From assembly GCA_902476645.1 (NCBI GenBank), contig CABSEG010000029.1, positions 1-28,654 on the forward strand: a DNA stretch of 28,654 nt, written 5' to 3'. Numbering within the stretch: position 1 is the first letter of the stretch; each line of letters starts with the position of its first letter. Positions 16,476 to 23,976 of this stretch are shown piece after piece. Source of the stretch: an uncultured Lachnospiraceae bacterium (GTDB lineage: Bacteria > Bacillota > Clostridia > Lachnospirales > Lachnospiraceae). Below the pieces are notes generated by a model, which was not told the origin of the DNA, made no database searches, and saw nothing but the letters and a program-made list of their open reading frames with translations. Made by a program: the position numbers and the translations under genes.

Positions 16476-17438
16476 CTACCACTCCATCAAAGTCGCTCCC
16501 CAGGTGAGACCGGCTCCGAATCCTGCCAGTACGATCTTATCCCCCCTTTGAAGCCTTCCATCCCGATTCATCTCATCCAGCAAAAGCGGAACGGAAGCAC
16601 CGGAGGTATTGCCGTATTTCTGAATATTCATGGGAATCCTGTCCAAAGATACCTTCAGTCTCTTGGCCATTGCCTCAAAGATCCGATAGTTGGCCTGATG
16701 CATGATAAAATATCGAATCTCATCCATTCCGGTATGGCTTTGTTCCAGCAGCGTCTGAATGCTCTTTGGAACCACCTTAACTGCAAACTTAAAGACTTCC
16801 TGCCCCTCCATGGTCATATACCCCAGTTCCGGCTTTCTGCCATTGAAAAAATTCCCGTTCGTTCTGGCCGTGCATTCCAATACACTGCCCTTGGAGCCAT
16901 CGGAACCCATAACCATGTGGAGCAACCCCGTATCCGCTGCCTGTACCACGGCTGCCCCTGCACCGTCTCCAAACAGCACGCAGGTTCCCCGGTCAGACCA
17001 GTCCACCACCTTACTCAAGGTATCTGCACCAATCACCAGGGCATTTTGATAAAGGCCGGATTTTAAAAATCCATGCGCTGTATTCAGGGCAAATAGAAAT
17101 CCGGAGCAGGCCGCGCTCAGGTCAAATGCGACTGCCTTTGTTGCCCCGATGGCAGCCTGTACTTCGCAGGCACCGCTTGGAAAACATTTGTCCGGCGTAG
17201 AGGTAGCTAACAAAATCAAATCCAGCTCCTCCGCCTTTATTCCGGCATTCTCCAACGCTTTTCTGGCAGCGACTGCCGCCACATCTGTGGTTCCCATATC
17301 TGTTACGATCCGCCGCTGCCGAATTCCCGTTCTGGTACGAATCCATTCGTCGCTCGTATCCACAATTTTGGAAAGGTCATCGTTTGTCACAATCTGCTCC
17401 GGCACATAAGAGCCGGTTCCTGTAATCTTGGTTGTCAT
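16476..17438 (-). CDS. fabH: Beta-ketoacyl-ACP synthase III FabH
   Basis: Starts fatty-acid synthesis by condensing an acyl-CoA primer with malonyl-ACP. 320 aa from the ATG at 17438, chosen because GGGAGG lies 8 nt before it and the product begins MTTKITGTGSYVPEQ as usual; an upstream in-frame start would add 18 unconserved residues. The catalytic triad is intact: Cys111 in SAACSGFLF, His247 in IMHQAN and Asn277 in YGNTSGAS, plus VLFGDGAGA near 154. It stands apart from other fab genes here, after the phosphatidyltransferase gene, with its own promoter that overlaps a FabT-like palindrome, so repression by fatty-acid status is likely. Confidence 0.94.
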   Translation of the reverse strand: MTTKITGTGSYVPEQIVTNDDLSKIVDTSDEWIRTRTGIRQRRIVTDMGTTDVAAVAARKALENAGIKAEELDLILLATSTPDKCFPSGACEVQAAIGATKAVAFDLSAACSGFLFALNTAHGFLKSGLYQNALVIGADTLSKVVDWSDRGTCVLFGDGAGAAVVQAADTGLLHMVMGSDGSKGSVLECTARTNGNFFNGRKPELGYMTMEGQEVFKFAVKVVPKSIQTLLEQSHTGMDEIRYFIMHQANYRIFEAMAKRLKVSLDRIPMNIQKYGNTSGASVPLLLDEMNRDGRLQRGDKIVLAGFGAGLTWGATLMEW

Positions 17439-17533
17439 TCTATCATCCTCCCGACGCCGCCCAATCATCGGCACCGCCTCTACTCTATTCATTACCTGAA
17501 AAGGTACGTCAGCCCTTTTCCCGGCAGAAATGC

Positions 17534-17546
17534 TTTGATAATCAAA
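17534..17546. promoter_or_regulatory. FabT-like operator at the fabH start site
   Basis: The perfect palindrome TTTGAT-T-ATCAAA (minus reading) matches the core reported for the MarR-family repressor FabT of streptococci (TTTGATTATCAAA). It begins 3 nt after the -10 box and spans the expected start of transcription. No fabT gene is in the window. Confidence 0.7.
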
Positions 17547-17549
17547 CCA

Positions 17550-17578
17550 ATTCTACAAAAAAACGATTCCCTTGTCAA
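17550..17578 (-). promoter_or_regulatory. Promoter of fabH
   Basis: Minus strand TTGACA (17573-17578), 17-bp spacer containing a T7 run, then TAGAAT (17550-17555). It lies in the gap after the phosphatidyltransferase stop, giving a leader of about 105 nt. Confidence 0.82.
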
Positions 17579-17603
17579 GTCATTCTGCACACCTGGTATA
17601 GAT

Positions 17604-18158
17604 TCACCCTTTCTTTTCCAGGTTATGATAAAATAAGATGTACATGGACAAAGACAACAGCATACAAAGTCCGCTGATTCCAATCAACAAATTTGCCACA
17701 GGAAGCGGCAGGCCCGGTATCAGAAACAGCAGGATCATGACCACATAGATAACCGCTGTGCTCATTTTACCATACCATTTCGCTCCCTCGTTTCGGCGGG
17801 TCTTTATCAGCGCCCTTGCCCCTGCAATAGCCATATAGAGCTCCTTCATGATAAATAAAATCAAGACCGGCCGCATCAGCCGATACTCAGACAACAGGCA
17901 CAGTATCAGTACGCCCTGGGTCACCTTATCCGCAATAGGATCCAGAATTTTTCCAAGATCGCTGATCATGTGAAACCTTCTGGCAATCCTGCCGTCTAAC
18001 ATATCTGTGACCGCGGATACCACCAAAATCGCCAACAGCCAGGGACGACCCTCCGCCAGCCCCTCCCTGTAATAAACCCAGGCGAACAACCCTGCCAAAA
18101 ACAGCCGGAACAGACTGAGCAGATTGGGTATGGTAAGTACTTTTTTTGATGTTTCCAC
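17604..18158 (-). CDS. CDP-alcohol phosphatidyltransferase, PgsA/cardiolipin-synthase-like
   Basis: Integral membrane enzyme of phospholipid synthesis, transferring a phosphatidyl group from CDP-diacylglycerol to an alcohol such as glycerol 3-phosphate. The full family signature D-x2-DG-x2-AR-x8-G-x3-D-x3-D is present at residues 52-77 (TDMLDGRIARRF, GKILDPIADK). About five or six hydrophobic helices span its 184 residues. I chose the GTG at 18158, with AAGGAG 5 nt before it and product METSKKVLTIPNLLSLFR; a TTG 23 codons upstream lacks a ribosome site. Whether the acceptor is glycerol phosphate (PgsA) or another alcohol is not decidable, so no symbol is given. It lies between the eut operon and fabH with its own promoter. 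Confidence 0.88.
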   Translation of the reverse strand: METSKKVLTIPNLLSLFRLFLAGLFAWVYYREGLAEGRPWLLAILVVSAVTDMLDGRIARRFHMISDLGKILDPIADKVTQGVLILCLLSEYRLMRPVLILFIMKELYMAIAGARALIKTRRNEGAKWYGKMSTAVIYVVMILLFLIPGLPLPVANLLIGISGLCMLLSLSMYILFYHNLEKKG

Positions 18159-18250
18159 CTTTTCTCCTTCTTTCCAGATTTGTGTAACGCACTGCCTGTT
18201 CGTTCGGGAAGTTGCCAGACTTTCCAAAATACAGCCGTCCGTTTGTTCTT

Positions 18251-18279
18251 ATTATATCGGTATTGAGGGGTTCTGTAAA
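18251..18279 (-). promoter_or_regulatory. Promoter of the phosphatidyltransferase gene
   Basis: Minus strand TTTACA (18274-18279), 17-bp spacer, TATAAT (18251-18256), giving an untranslated leader of about 85 nt to the GTG start. Confidence 0.8.
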
Positions 18280-18301
18280 CCCCGGATATCTATGTAAAGG
18301 G

Positions 18302-18322
18302 GAAGGCAATTATTTTGCCTTC
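18302..18322 (-). terminator. Possible terminator after eutQ
   Basis: GAAGGCA / TGCCTTC 7-bp arms with a 7-nt loop, 25 nt after the eutQ stop and just before the next promoter. Only CCCCTTT follows on the minus strand, so termination may be partial. Confidence 0.45.
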
Positions 18323-18346
18323 TTCCTGCTACGTTCCCACGCAGCT

Positions 18347-18799
18347 TTATCCCTGATCTGCCCAGTCTGCCGGATAGGTGACATATAGAAATCTAGCCTT
18401 TTCCGGTACGGAAAATTGAATCTTAGAACCCTTTGGTATCAGGATGATTTCTCCGGGTCCAGCCGTGACGCTTCCTACCTGTCCGCGAATCGTCAGTTCG
18501 CCTTCAATCACATAGTCGATCTCATCATAGTTTAACGTCCAGTCAAAGGTGGTCTGCTCCATCTCCATGATGCCGCATCCCAGTCTTCCGCTTTCTTTCA
18601 GGGTAAACAGATCGTGGGTATATACCTTATGGGATGGATTTTGGGTGTCCAGTCGGTCTTTTTCCTCTACTCTGACCTGAGGAACGGGAACCTTGATGAG
18701 ATCGCCCGCCTTTCTTTTTCCATCATTTTCATACTCTGACAGCTTTTCCTGTACGACCTGCCGGATCAAGGCCTCCAGCGCTTCTTTTCCAAGTTCCAT
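18347..18799 (-). CDS. eutQ: Short EutQ, cupin-type ethanolamine utilization protein
   Basis: 150 aa. The cupin part (about 55-150) is clearly EutQ: FDWTLNYDEIDYVIEGEL, then EIILIPKGSKIQFSVPEK and RFLYVTYPADW. In Salmonella EutQ has been reported to have acetate kinase activity, which would fit the acetyl phosphate made by the PduL-type enzyme here. Enterobacterial EutQ is about 230 aa; this one lacks the first 80 or so residues and begins with an amphipathic helix (LGKEALEALIRQVVQEKL) that looks like an encapsulation peptide. The ATG directly follows the eutH stop codon, with GGAAGG upstream. Last gene of the eut operon. Confidence 0.9.
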   Translation of the reverse strand: MELGKEALEALIRQVVQEKLSEYENDGKRKAGDLIKVPVPQVRVEEKDRLDTQNPSHKVYTHDLFTLKESGRLGCGIMEMEQTTFDWTLNYDEIDYVIEGELTIRGQVGSVTAGPGEIILIPKGSKIQFSVPEKARFLYVTYPADWADQG

Positions 18800-19894
18800 C
18801 TACACACCTTCCTTTCCGGCTGCGCCCTTTCGGCATAGAAAGAGGGCCACCGCAACCGCCGTGATTCCTCCTGCCAACTTTCCCACAATCATGGGAAAGA
18901 TCATGTCCGGGGAAAAGCCTGCGGTAAATCCCAGATGGTCTCCAAACACAAAAGCGGCTGAGACGGCAAAGGCCACGTTTAACACTTTTCCCCGGTTGTC
19001 CATGTCTTTCATCATACCAAACATGGGAATGCTGTTTGCCAGACTGGCCACCAGTCCCGCAGCGGCCACATCGTTCATGCCGAGCAATCTTCCCAGCCCT
19101 AACAACGGCTTTTGAAAGACTTTCGTAATCACATATACCAACGGAAAGGCTCCCGCCAATACGATGGCAATATCAGCCACTACTTCAAATCCTTCCCGGA
19201 TAGGATTCATACCTGGAATCAATACCAGGCCTGTAAGCTGTTCCACGATTCCCGCTGCCAATCCCAGGGTAATCACTGCCACCACGAACTTGCCAAAGGC
19301 TGTAAATCCCCCGATCATGGCCCCCTCGAACTTCCACAGTCCCAATGCAATCAGCAGGGCAAATAGGATAATAGGAATCAAGTTGCGAAGTACCATCCCC
19401 ACGGAATAACCTGCCACCAGTCCTCCCACAAAGGAGCCAATGGGGATCGTGATCACCCCCGCCAAAACCCCGGTAGCCAGATACTTTCTGTCTTCCTTTT
19501 CAATAATTCCAAGAGCCACCGGAATGGTAAAAACAATCGTAGGGCCAAGCATAGCTCCCACAATCAGGCCGCCAAACTTGCCTGCCTCGGCACTTTGGGC
19601 CAGTTCCTGGGCCAGTGGGGCGCCCCCCATATCGTTGGCCAGTATCGAGCCGGCAAACATCGCCGGGTCCGCTCCCAGCCAGCCAAATACAGGCACAATA
19701 ACAGGCTTTAAAAGGCTGGCAATCACCGGGGCCAGAGCAATAATCCCCACCATGGATACTGCCAAAGTTCCGATGGCCAGGATTCCTTCTTCGAACTTCT
19801 CTCCCAGGCCGAAGCGGTTTCCGATAATCCGGTCTAAGGCTCCCAAAACCGCAAAGACCACCATGATATAGACAATGATTTCATTGATTCCCAT
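18800..19894 (-). CDS. eutH: Ethanolamine permease-like membrane protein EutH
   Basis: 364 aa from the ATG at 19894, chosen because GGAGGG lies 8 nt before it and the product begins MGINEIIVYIMV; an upstream start would add 36 non-membrane residues. Very hydrophobic, about ten or eleven membrane helices, with family-typical ILANDMGGAPLAQELA, MNDVAAAGLVASLANSIPMFG and FGDHLGFTAGFSPDMI. EutH is thought to help ethanolamine cross the membrane, mainly when the uncharged form is scarce. It overlaps the eutN end by 14 nt and touches eutQ. Confidence 0.93.
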   Translation of the reverse strand: MGINEIIVYIMVVFAVLGALDRIIGNRFGLGEKFEEGILAIGTLAVSMVGIIALAPVIASLLKPVIVPVFGWLGADPAMFAGSILANDMGGAPLAQELAQSAEAGKFGGLIVGAMLGPTIVFTIPVALGIIEKEDRKYLATGVLAGVITIPIGSFVGGLVAGYSVGMVLRNLIPIILFALLIALGLWKFEGAMIGGFTAFGKFVVAVITLGLAAGIVEQLTGLVLIPGMNPIREGFEVVADIAIVLAGAFPLVYVITKVFQKPLLGLGRLLGMNDVAAAGLVASLANSIPMFGMMKDMDNRGKVLNVAFAVSAAFVFGDHLGFTAGFSPDMIFPMIVGKLAGGITAVAVALFLCRKGAAGKEGV

Positions 19895-20195
19895 AAGGAT
19901 TCCCTCCGTTTTTCCTCTCCCAGGGTGCATCCTGCAATTCCATGGAATCAATGATTCCCACAATCGCTGCATCCACAGGGATTTTTTCTCTGCCTGCCGC
20001 ACACCTGGCGGCTTGCCCTCTGCACACCAAAACCACGTCTCCCACTCCGGCTCCTGTGGTGTCTGCCGCTACGATCAGCGCTTCTTTTCCTTCCTTTCTG
20101 GTCTTCCTGATATTGATTACCAAAAGCTTCTGCCCTTCGATATCCTCATGTTTTTTGGTGGCCCAGACGCTTCCGATTACCGTACCGATTTCCAA
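19881..20195 (-). CDS. eutN: EutN/CcmL family microcompartment vertex protein
   Basis: 104 aa. Pentamer-forming protein that caps the vertices of bacterial microcompartments. It begins MEIGTVIGSVWATKK (GxVxGxVxxTKK signature) and contains DTTGAGVGDVVLVCRGQAAR and DAAIVGIIDSME, as in the family. The start codon is TTG with GAGGTG 5 nt upstream. The gene overlaps the preceding 213-aa eut gene by 19 nt, an unusually long overlap for this operon, and eutH by 14 nt. Confidence 0.93.
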   Translation of the reverse strand: MEIGTVIGSVWATKKHEDIEGQKLLVINIRKTRKEGKEALIVAADTTGAGVGDVVLVCRGQAARCAAGREKIPVDAAIVGIIDSMELQDAPWERKNGGNPYGNQ

Positions 20196-20818
20196 TCCCG
20201 CACCTCATCTCTCCTGCTCACGCACAGGCCGTGATTTGAAATATAGTCCCGTGCCAGGGGCGTAAGAATTGTATCGGAACCCAGGCAAATGCTACGATAC
20301 CCCTGACTCTTTGCCCGGATCAGATCCGATTCCCTGGCCACCTTAAGGGAGGATAAGTCCGCGCTGACCCCACAGACGACAGTCTCGCAATGGTTGGTCA
20401 GGTCCCAGGTATGTCCAATCTTTTCCACTCCGAATCGCAGCAGGTCTTCCTCATACTTTTGATACTGCAAAAAAAGCGTTTTTGGAGCAGAATCTTTAAA
20501 CCTTTTATATTCCAGCCCTCCGTCCAGCATACAGACGCGTTTTCCCAGAAGCAATGCTTCTGTGGCAATCCGTCCTTCCTGGGAGCAGGCAATTCCCAGT
20601 GCAAGCTCACACATTAATCCCGTAGAAACCTCCGCCAATAATAGAAGTTCCCACCCTCCCTGGTTCGCAGGTACTGTAAGAAAGACGTCCTCCAGGCTCT
20701 TTTTCTCCTGCTCTGTCAGAGGCCCAAGCACTGCGATCTTTGCCATGTTCTGGCTCTGCGCCGAAAGTCTTTTTTGTACCTCTCTCAGTACTTCTTCCGC
20801 CAGTCTCGCTTCATCCAT
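20177..20818 (-). CDS. Ethanolamine operon protein of unknown function (TIGR02536-like)
   Basis: 213 aa. Its position between pduL/eutD and eutN matches the uncharacterised eut protein found in Firmicutes but not in enterobacterial eut operons (TIGR02536, from memory). Visible parts: an N-terminal amphipathic helix MDEARLAEEVLREVQKRL, a probable encapsulation peptide; a central domain with VAVLGP-like IAVLGPLTEQEKKSLEDV and EALLLGKRVCMLDGGLEY, suggestive of a Rossmann or flavoprotein-like fold but without a clear nucleotide motif; and a C-terminal segment SICLGSDTILTPLARDYISN that resembles the N-terminal module of enterobacterial EutQ (IITPEAREVAELLGF). The eutQ in this window lacks that module. 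The ATG overlaps the pduL stop by 8 nt. Biochemical role unknown. Confidence 0.82.
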   Translation of the reverse strand: MDEARLAEEVLREVQKRLSAQSQNMAKIAVLGPLTEQEKKSLEDVFLTVPANQGGWELLLLAEVSTGLMCELALGIACSQEGRIATEALLLGKRVCMLDGGLEYKRFKDSAPKTLFLQYQKYEEDLLRFGVEKIGHTWDLTNHCETVVCGVSADLSSLKVARESDLIRAKSQGYRSICLGSDTILTPLARDYISNHGLCVSRRDEVRDWKSVR

Positions 20819-21458
20819 CCTGGCCCCCTCTTTCTTTTAAAATTCTGCAACAGGTACCCTTCTGAAATCCACAGGCATTCGCCTCATCATAGTCAATGTG
20901 TACATAGGTCGCGAAATCTTTACTGACACGCACATCCGTGTCCTCAAAAATTACAGGCCGGCTTCCATAAACCTGAATGTTTACAGTATCCCGATCTTTT
21001 ACTCCGAATCTGGCCGCGTCCTCCGGCGTCATATGGATATGGCGTTTGGCTACCATAATGCCCTTCTCCTTTCTGATACTGCGTCCGTTTACAGACAGAG
21101 TAAATCCAGGCGTATGTTCCACGTCGCCGGAGGAACGCACAGGAGCCTTAATTCCCAGAACTAAACCGTCAGTCATGGAAATTTCTGCCTGGGTTTCCTT
21201 TCTTTCAGGCCCCAGCACCACCACATTTTGAATGCTTCCTTTTGGACCTGTAATGGTCACCCGCTCCTGGCATACGAATTGACCCGGCTGGGAGAGATCC
21301 CGTACCCTGGTAAGCGAATACCCAGCTCCAAATAAGGCATCCACGTCTTCCCTGCTTAAATGCACATGACGTCCGGAGGCCTCCACTTCGATGAACAGTT
21401 TTTCCTTCAGCCTCTGGATGACGGCTTCCACAAGCCGGTCGGTTGCGTACTGGATCAT
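20811..21458 (-). CDS. pduL: PduL-type phosphate acyltransferase (EutD)
   Basis: 215 aa. Converts acetyl-CoA and phosphate to acetyl phosphate and CoA inside the microcompartment, recycling CoA for EutE. It belongs to the PduL family, not the unrelated Pta/EutD of enterobacteria. The two zinc-binding repeats are visible: EASGRHVHLSREDVDALFG (about 26-44) and VAKRHIHMTPEDAARFG (about 138-154), plus VHIDYDEANACG near the end. The N-terminal helix DRLVEAVIQRLKEKL fits the encapsulation peptide expected for the compartment-targeted form. The ATG overlaps the eutT stop by 4 nt, with GGGAGGGG upstream. Confidence 0.94.
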   Translation of the reverse strand: MIQYATDRLVEAVIQRLKEKLFIEVEASGRHVHLSREDVDALFGAGYSLTRVRDLSQPGQFVCQERVTITGPKGSIQNVVVLGPERKETQAEISMTDGLVLGIKAPVRSSGDVEHTPGFTLSVNGRSIRKEKGIMVAKRHIHMTPEDAARFGVKDRDTVNIQVYGSRPVIFEDTDVRVSKDFATYVHIDYDEANACGFQKGTCCRILKERGGQDG

Positions 21459-22120
21459 GTTTCACCCCTCCCTTCCTCTTTCCCGTATCTTCCTGTTAAA
21501 TATTGAAACATCATAATCCAGAACAGGGAGGAAAGCCTGTTTAACACGCGGATAATATCTTCCCGCCACACTTCCCCGTCCTCTTTTTTAAAAGCACGGT
21601 AAGCAATCAGCTCAACCTCCCTTGCCCTGGTGCGCAGGCGATTTAAATGGGCCACCATCTCACCTTTTTGGTAATCCGGAAGAAAATGACGCATACCATA
21701 ATACTGGCTGGGATGGTGAGAATGGGCGCGCATCTGGTCTGTATTTAACCCCAGAAGCATAAGCTCCCCCACCGGATCACCGGATACCTCACACCGCAAT
21801 AGCCATCGAATGGCCTTTATGATTTCCTGAAGGTCTTGTGTCAATTTGTCAAGTCCTTTTTTCTTTGCCAGAATTTGTACCAGAATGATCTCGGATTCCA
21901 GGGAATCGATGGCTCCCCGGAAGGCAATTCTGGGATGGTCTTTATAGACCAGATGATTGTCGCGCAGATGGGTCATGTGTTCCGGTTTTGTTCCGGGCCG
22001 GTTCCAATCTTCCGGCCCGTTCTTCCCGGCTCCTTCCAAATGCTGTTCCGGCTCCGGTACGGCCCCGGAAAGCGCCTCTTCCACCGCCCTGCGCAAGTCC
22101 TTTGGCGACGGTTTCTGCAT
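21455..22120 (-). CDS. eutT: EutT-like cob(I)alamin adenosyltransferase
   Basis: 221 aa. Makes adenosylcobalamin from ATP and cob(I)alamin for EutBC. The core KPEHMTHLRDNHLVYKDHPR followed by IAFRGAIDSLESEIILVQ (about 45-83) and later RAHSHHPSQYYG are EutT/PduO-fold features. Salmonella EutT carries an HX11CCX2C metal motif; here only one cysteine (Cys110) exists in the whole protein, so that motif is absent and this is the Cys-less form also known in other Firmicutes. The N-terminal SPKDLRRAVEEALSG could be an encapsulation helix. It starts 5 nt after the eutM stop. Confidence 0.9.
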   Translation of the reverse strand: MQKPSPKDLRRAVEEALSGAVPEPEQHLEGAGKNGPEDWNRPGTKPEHMTHLRDNHLVYKDHPRIAFRGAIDSLESEIILVQILAKKKGLDKLTQDLQEIIKAIRWLLRCEVSGDPVGELMLLGLNTDQMRAHSHHPSQYYGMRHFLPDYQKGEMVAHLNRLRTRAREVELIAYRAFKKEDGEVWREDIIRVLNRLSSLFWIMMFQYLTGRYGKEEGRGET

Positions 22121-22124
22121 AATA

Positions 22125-22439
22125 CTACACCTCGGACTGTCCGGATTCTGACATTCTGGAAACCTGGTGAGGGAGAATCACATCCACCTCGGTATGGGGT
22201 CTTGGAATCACATGAACGGATACCAGCTCTCCCACCCGCTCTGCTGCGGCAGCTCCTGCGTCCGTGGCAGCTTTTACGGCGCCCACATCGCCTCGCACCA
22301 TGACGGTCACTAAGCCCGCGCCGATTTGTTCTTTTCCTACCAGCGCCACATTGGCAGCCTTTACCATGGCGTCAGCAGCCTCAATCGCCCCTACCAGTCC
22401 TTTCGTTTCAATCATACCTAATGCGTTTGTATTTGCCAT
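22125..22439 (-). CDS. eutM: BMC-H shell protein EutM
   Basis: 104 aa from the ATG at 22439, with GGAGG 8 nt before it; starts further upstream would add an acidic, unconserved tail. Hexamer-forming facet protein of the microcompartment shell. It reads MANTNALGMIETKGLVGAIE, then VTVMVRGDVGAVKAATDAG and ELVSVHVIPRPH, a near-textbook EutM/PduA sequence. It is placed between eutE and eutT. A second BMC-H such as EutS or EutK is not in the window. Confidence 0.95.
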   Translation of the reverse strand: MANTNALGMIETKGLVGAIEAADAMVKAANVALVGKEQIGAGLVTVMVRGDVGAVKAATDAGAAAAERVGELVSVHVIPRPHTEVDVILPHQVSRMSESGQSEV

Positions 22440-22495
22440 TTTCATGTCCTCCATTTCTATCTCCTCGCACACTTAGTATGCTACAAAAATACAAT

Positions 22496-23962
22496 TTATA
22501 TGAGCTCTTTCATAATTCTTTCTACAATTGCGTCCACAATCTCATCCGTATAGGCTCCTGTCTGGCAGCCTCCTTCGCTTTGCGACTGGTTCCGAATCTC
22601 CTCCAGTTCTCTGGTTCCAAAGGCAACGCGCTTGATGTTAATCACATCCAACGGTCCGATATTATTCGAACTGGAGCTGCCTCCCACGGCTCCGCAGCCC
22701 AGGGTCAGCGCCGGGAAAAGTCCCGTAGTGGCTCCGATGCCTCCCAGCGCCCCAGGGGTGTTGACCAGGAATCGGGAAGCCGGAATGCGCAAAGCAAATT
22801 TCCGTATCAGCGCCTCATCCTGGGCATGCATACTGAATGTGTGCCCAGCCCCTTCCAGCTTTAATATCTCGATGCAGCGGTTTAAAACCGCATCCACGTT
22901 TTCCTCTACGAACAATCCCAGGATAGGAGCCAGTTTTTCTCTGGAATAAGGAGCTCCCTCTCCCACTTTTGTTTCTCTCCCCACCAGCACTCTGGCATTT
23001 GATGGAACTCCTTCCAGGCCGGCATACCGGGCAATCTGTTCCACGCTTTTTCCCACAATCATTGGGTTCATAGTGCCGTTTGCCCGAAGAATAAAGCCCC
23101 CTAGCTGTCTGCTCTGTCTTTCATCCAGAATCCAGGCACCCTGTCCTTTCAATTCTTCTATTACCCGCTGCTCCATTTCCCTGGTCACAATGATAGACTG
23201 TTCAGACGCACAAATGGTTCCATAGTCAAAGGTTTTAGAGTCCAGGATCTGCTTTATCGCCTTTTTTACATCTGCGCTCCGGTCAATAAAGGCAGGGCCG
23301 TTTCCGGCTCCCACTCCGATAGCCGGAGTGCCGGAGGAGTAGGCGGACTTTACCATAGCCGCCCCTCCGGTGGCCAAAATCAGAGAGGTGTTCGGATGGC
23401 TCATCAGCTCTTTTGTGGCTTGCATGGTAGGCGTGGAGATCACGCTGATGGCTCCTTTGGGACACCCAGCCTTCTCAGCCGCCTGGGCCAGAATGCGTAC
23501 GGTCTGCACAATGCAGTTTTTTGCTCCCGGATGGGGCGAAAAGACAATGGCATTTCCCCCTTTCAAGGCAATCATGGCTTTATAAATGACCGTAGACGTG
23601 GGGTTCGTGGAGGGAACAATCCCCGCGATCACGCCCACAGGCACGCCGATATCCCAGACTTTTCTTTCTGTATCTTCGTGTATGATTCCTACGGTTTTTT
23701 GTTGCCGGATGGCCTTATAAACCGTCTGGGAAGCAAACAAATTTTTTATTTCTTTATCCTCCCATTTCCCAAATCCTGTCTCCTCCCTGGCAAGCTTTGC
23801 CAACTCTCTGGCATGGGCCGTTCCGGCCTGGCTGATGGCCTCCACAATCCGGTCAATCTGTCCCTGATCCATCAATGCCAGTTCTTTTTGCGCCCGTACG
23901 GCCTCTGTCAACAAGTTTCTTGTTTCCTGAAGAGAAATCAAATCTTTATCTTTTAATTCCAT
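22496..23962 (-). CDS. eutE: CoA-acylating acetaldehyde dehydrogenase EutE
   Basis: 488 aa. Oxidises acetaldehyde with NAD+ and CoA to acetyl-CoA inside the compartment. Aldehyde-dehydrogenase fold: VPVGVIAGIVPSTNPTST (about 112-129), LATGGAAMVKSAY and the catalytic cysteine in FDYGTICASEQSII (about 243-256). The C-terminal TDEIVDAIVERIMKEL, after a short linker, looks like an encapsulation peptide placed at the C-terminus instead of the N-terminus. GGAGG lies 8 nt before the ATG. The gene follows eutL by 14 nt. No alcohol dehydrogenase (EutG) gene accompanies it in this window. Confidence 0.94.
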   Translation of the reverse strand: MELKDKDLISLQETRNLLTEAVRAQKELALMDQGQIDRIVEAISQAGTAHARELAKLAREETGFGKWEDKEIKNLFASQTVYKAIRQQKTVGIIHEDTERKVWDIGVPVGVIAGIVPSTNPTSTVIYKAMIALKGGNAIVFSPHPGAKNCIVQTVRILAQAAEKAGCPKGAISVISTPTMQATKELMSHPNTSLILATGGAAMVKSAYSSGTPAIGVGAGNGPAFIDRSADVKKAIKQILDSKTFDYGTICASEQSIIVTREMEQRVIEELKGQGAWILDERQSRQLGGFILRANGTMNPMIVGKSVEQIARYAGLEGVPSNARVLVGRETKVGEGAPYSREKLAPILGLFVEENVDAVLNRCIEILKLEGAGHTFSMHAQDEALIRKFALRIPASRFLVNTPGALGGIGATTGLFPALTLGCGAVGGSSSSNNIGPLDVINIKRVAFGTRELEEIRNQSQSEGGCQTGAYTDEIVDAIVERIMKELI

Positions 23963-23976
23963 GGCTTTTCCTCCGT

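Noticed and set aside
17438..17492. Extra 18-residue N-terminal extension of FabH
   Set aside because: The downstream ATG has a strong ribosome site and matches the usual FabH start; the extension is not conserved in type.
19440..19871. 143-aa plus-strand reading frame
   Set aside because: It lies fully antisense to eutH; the long open frame is a by-product of membrane-protein codon composition.
22421..22864. 147-aa plus-strand reading frame over eutE and eutM
   Set aside because: It is antisense to two well-supported genes and lacks a ribosome site.
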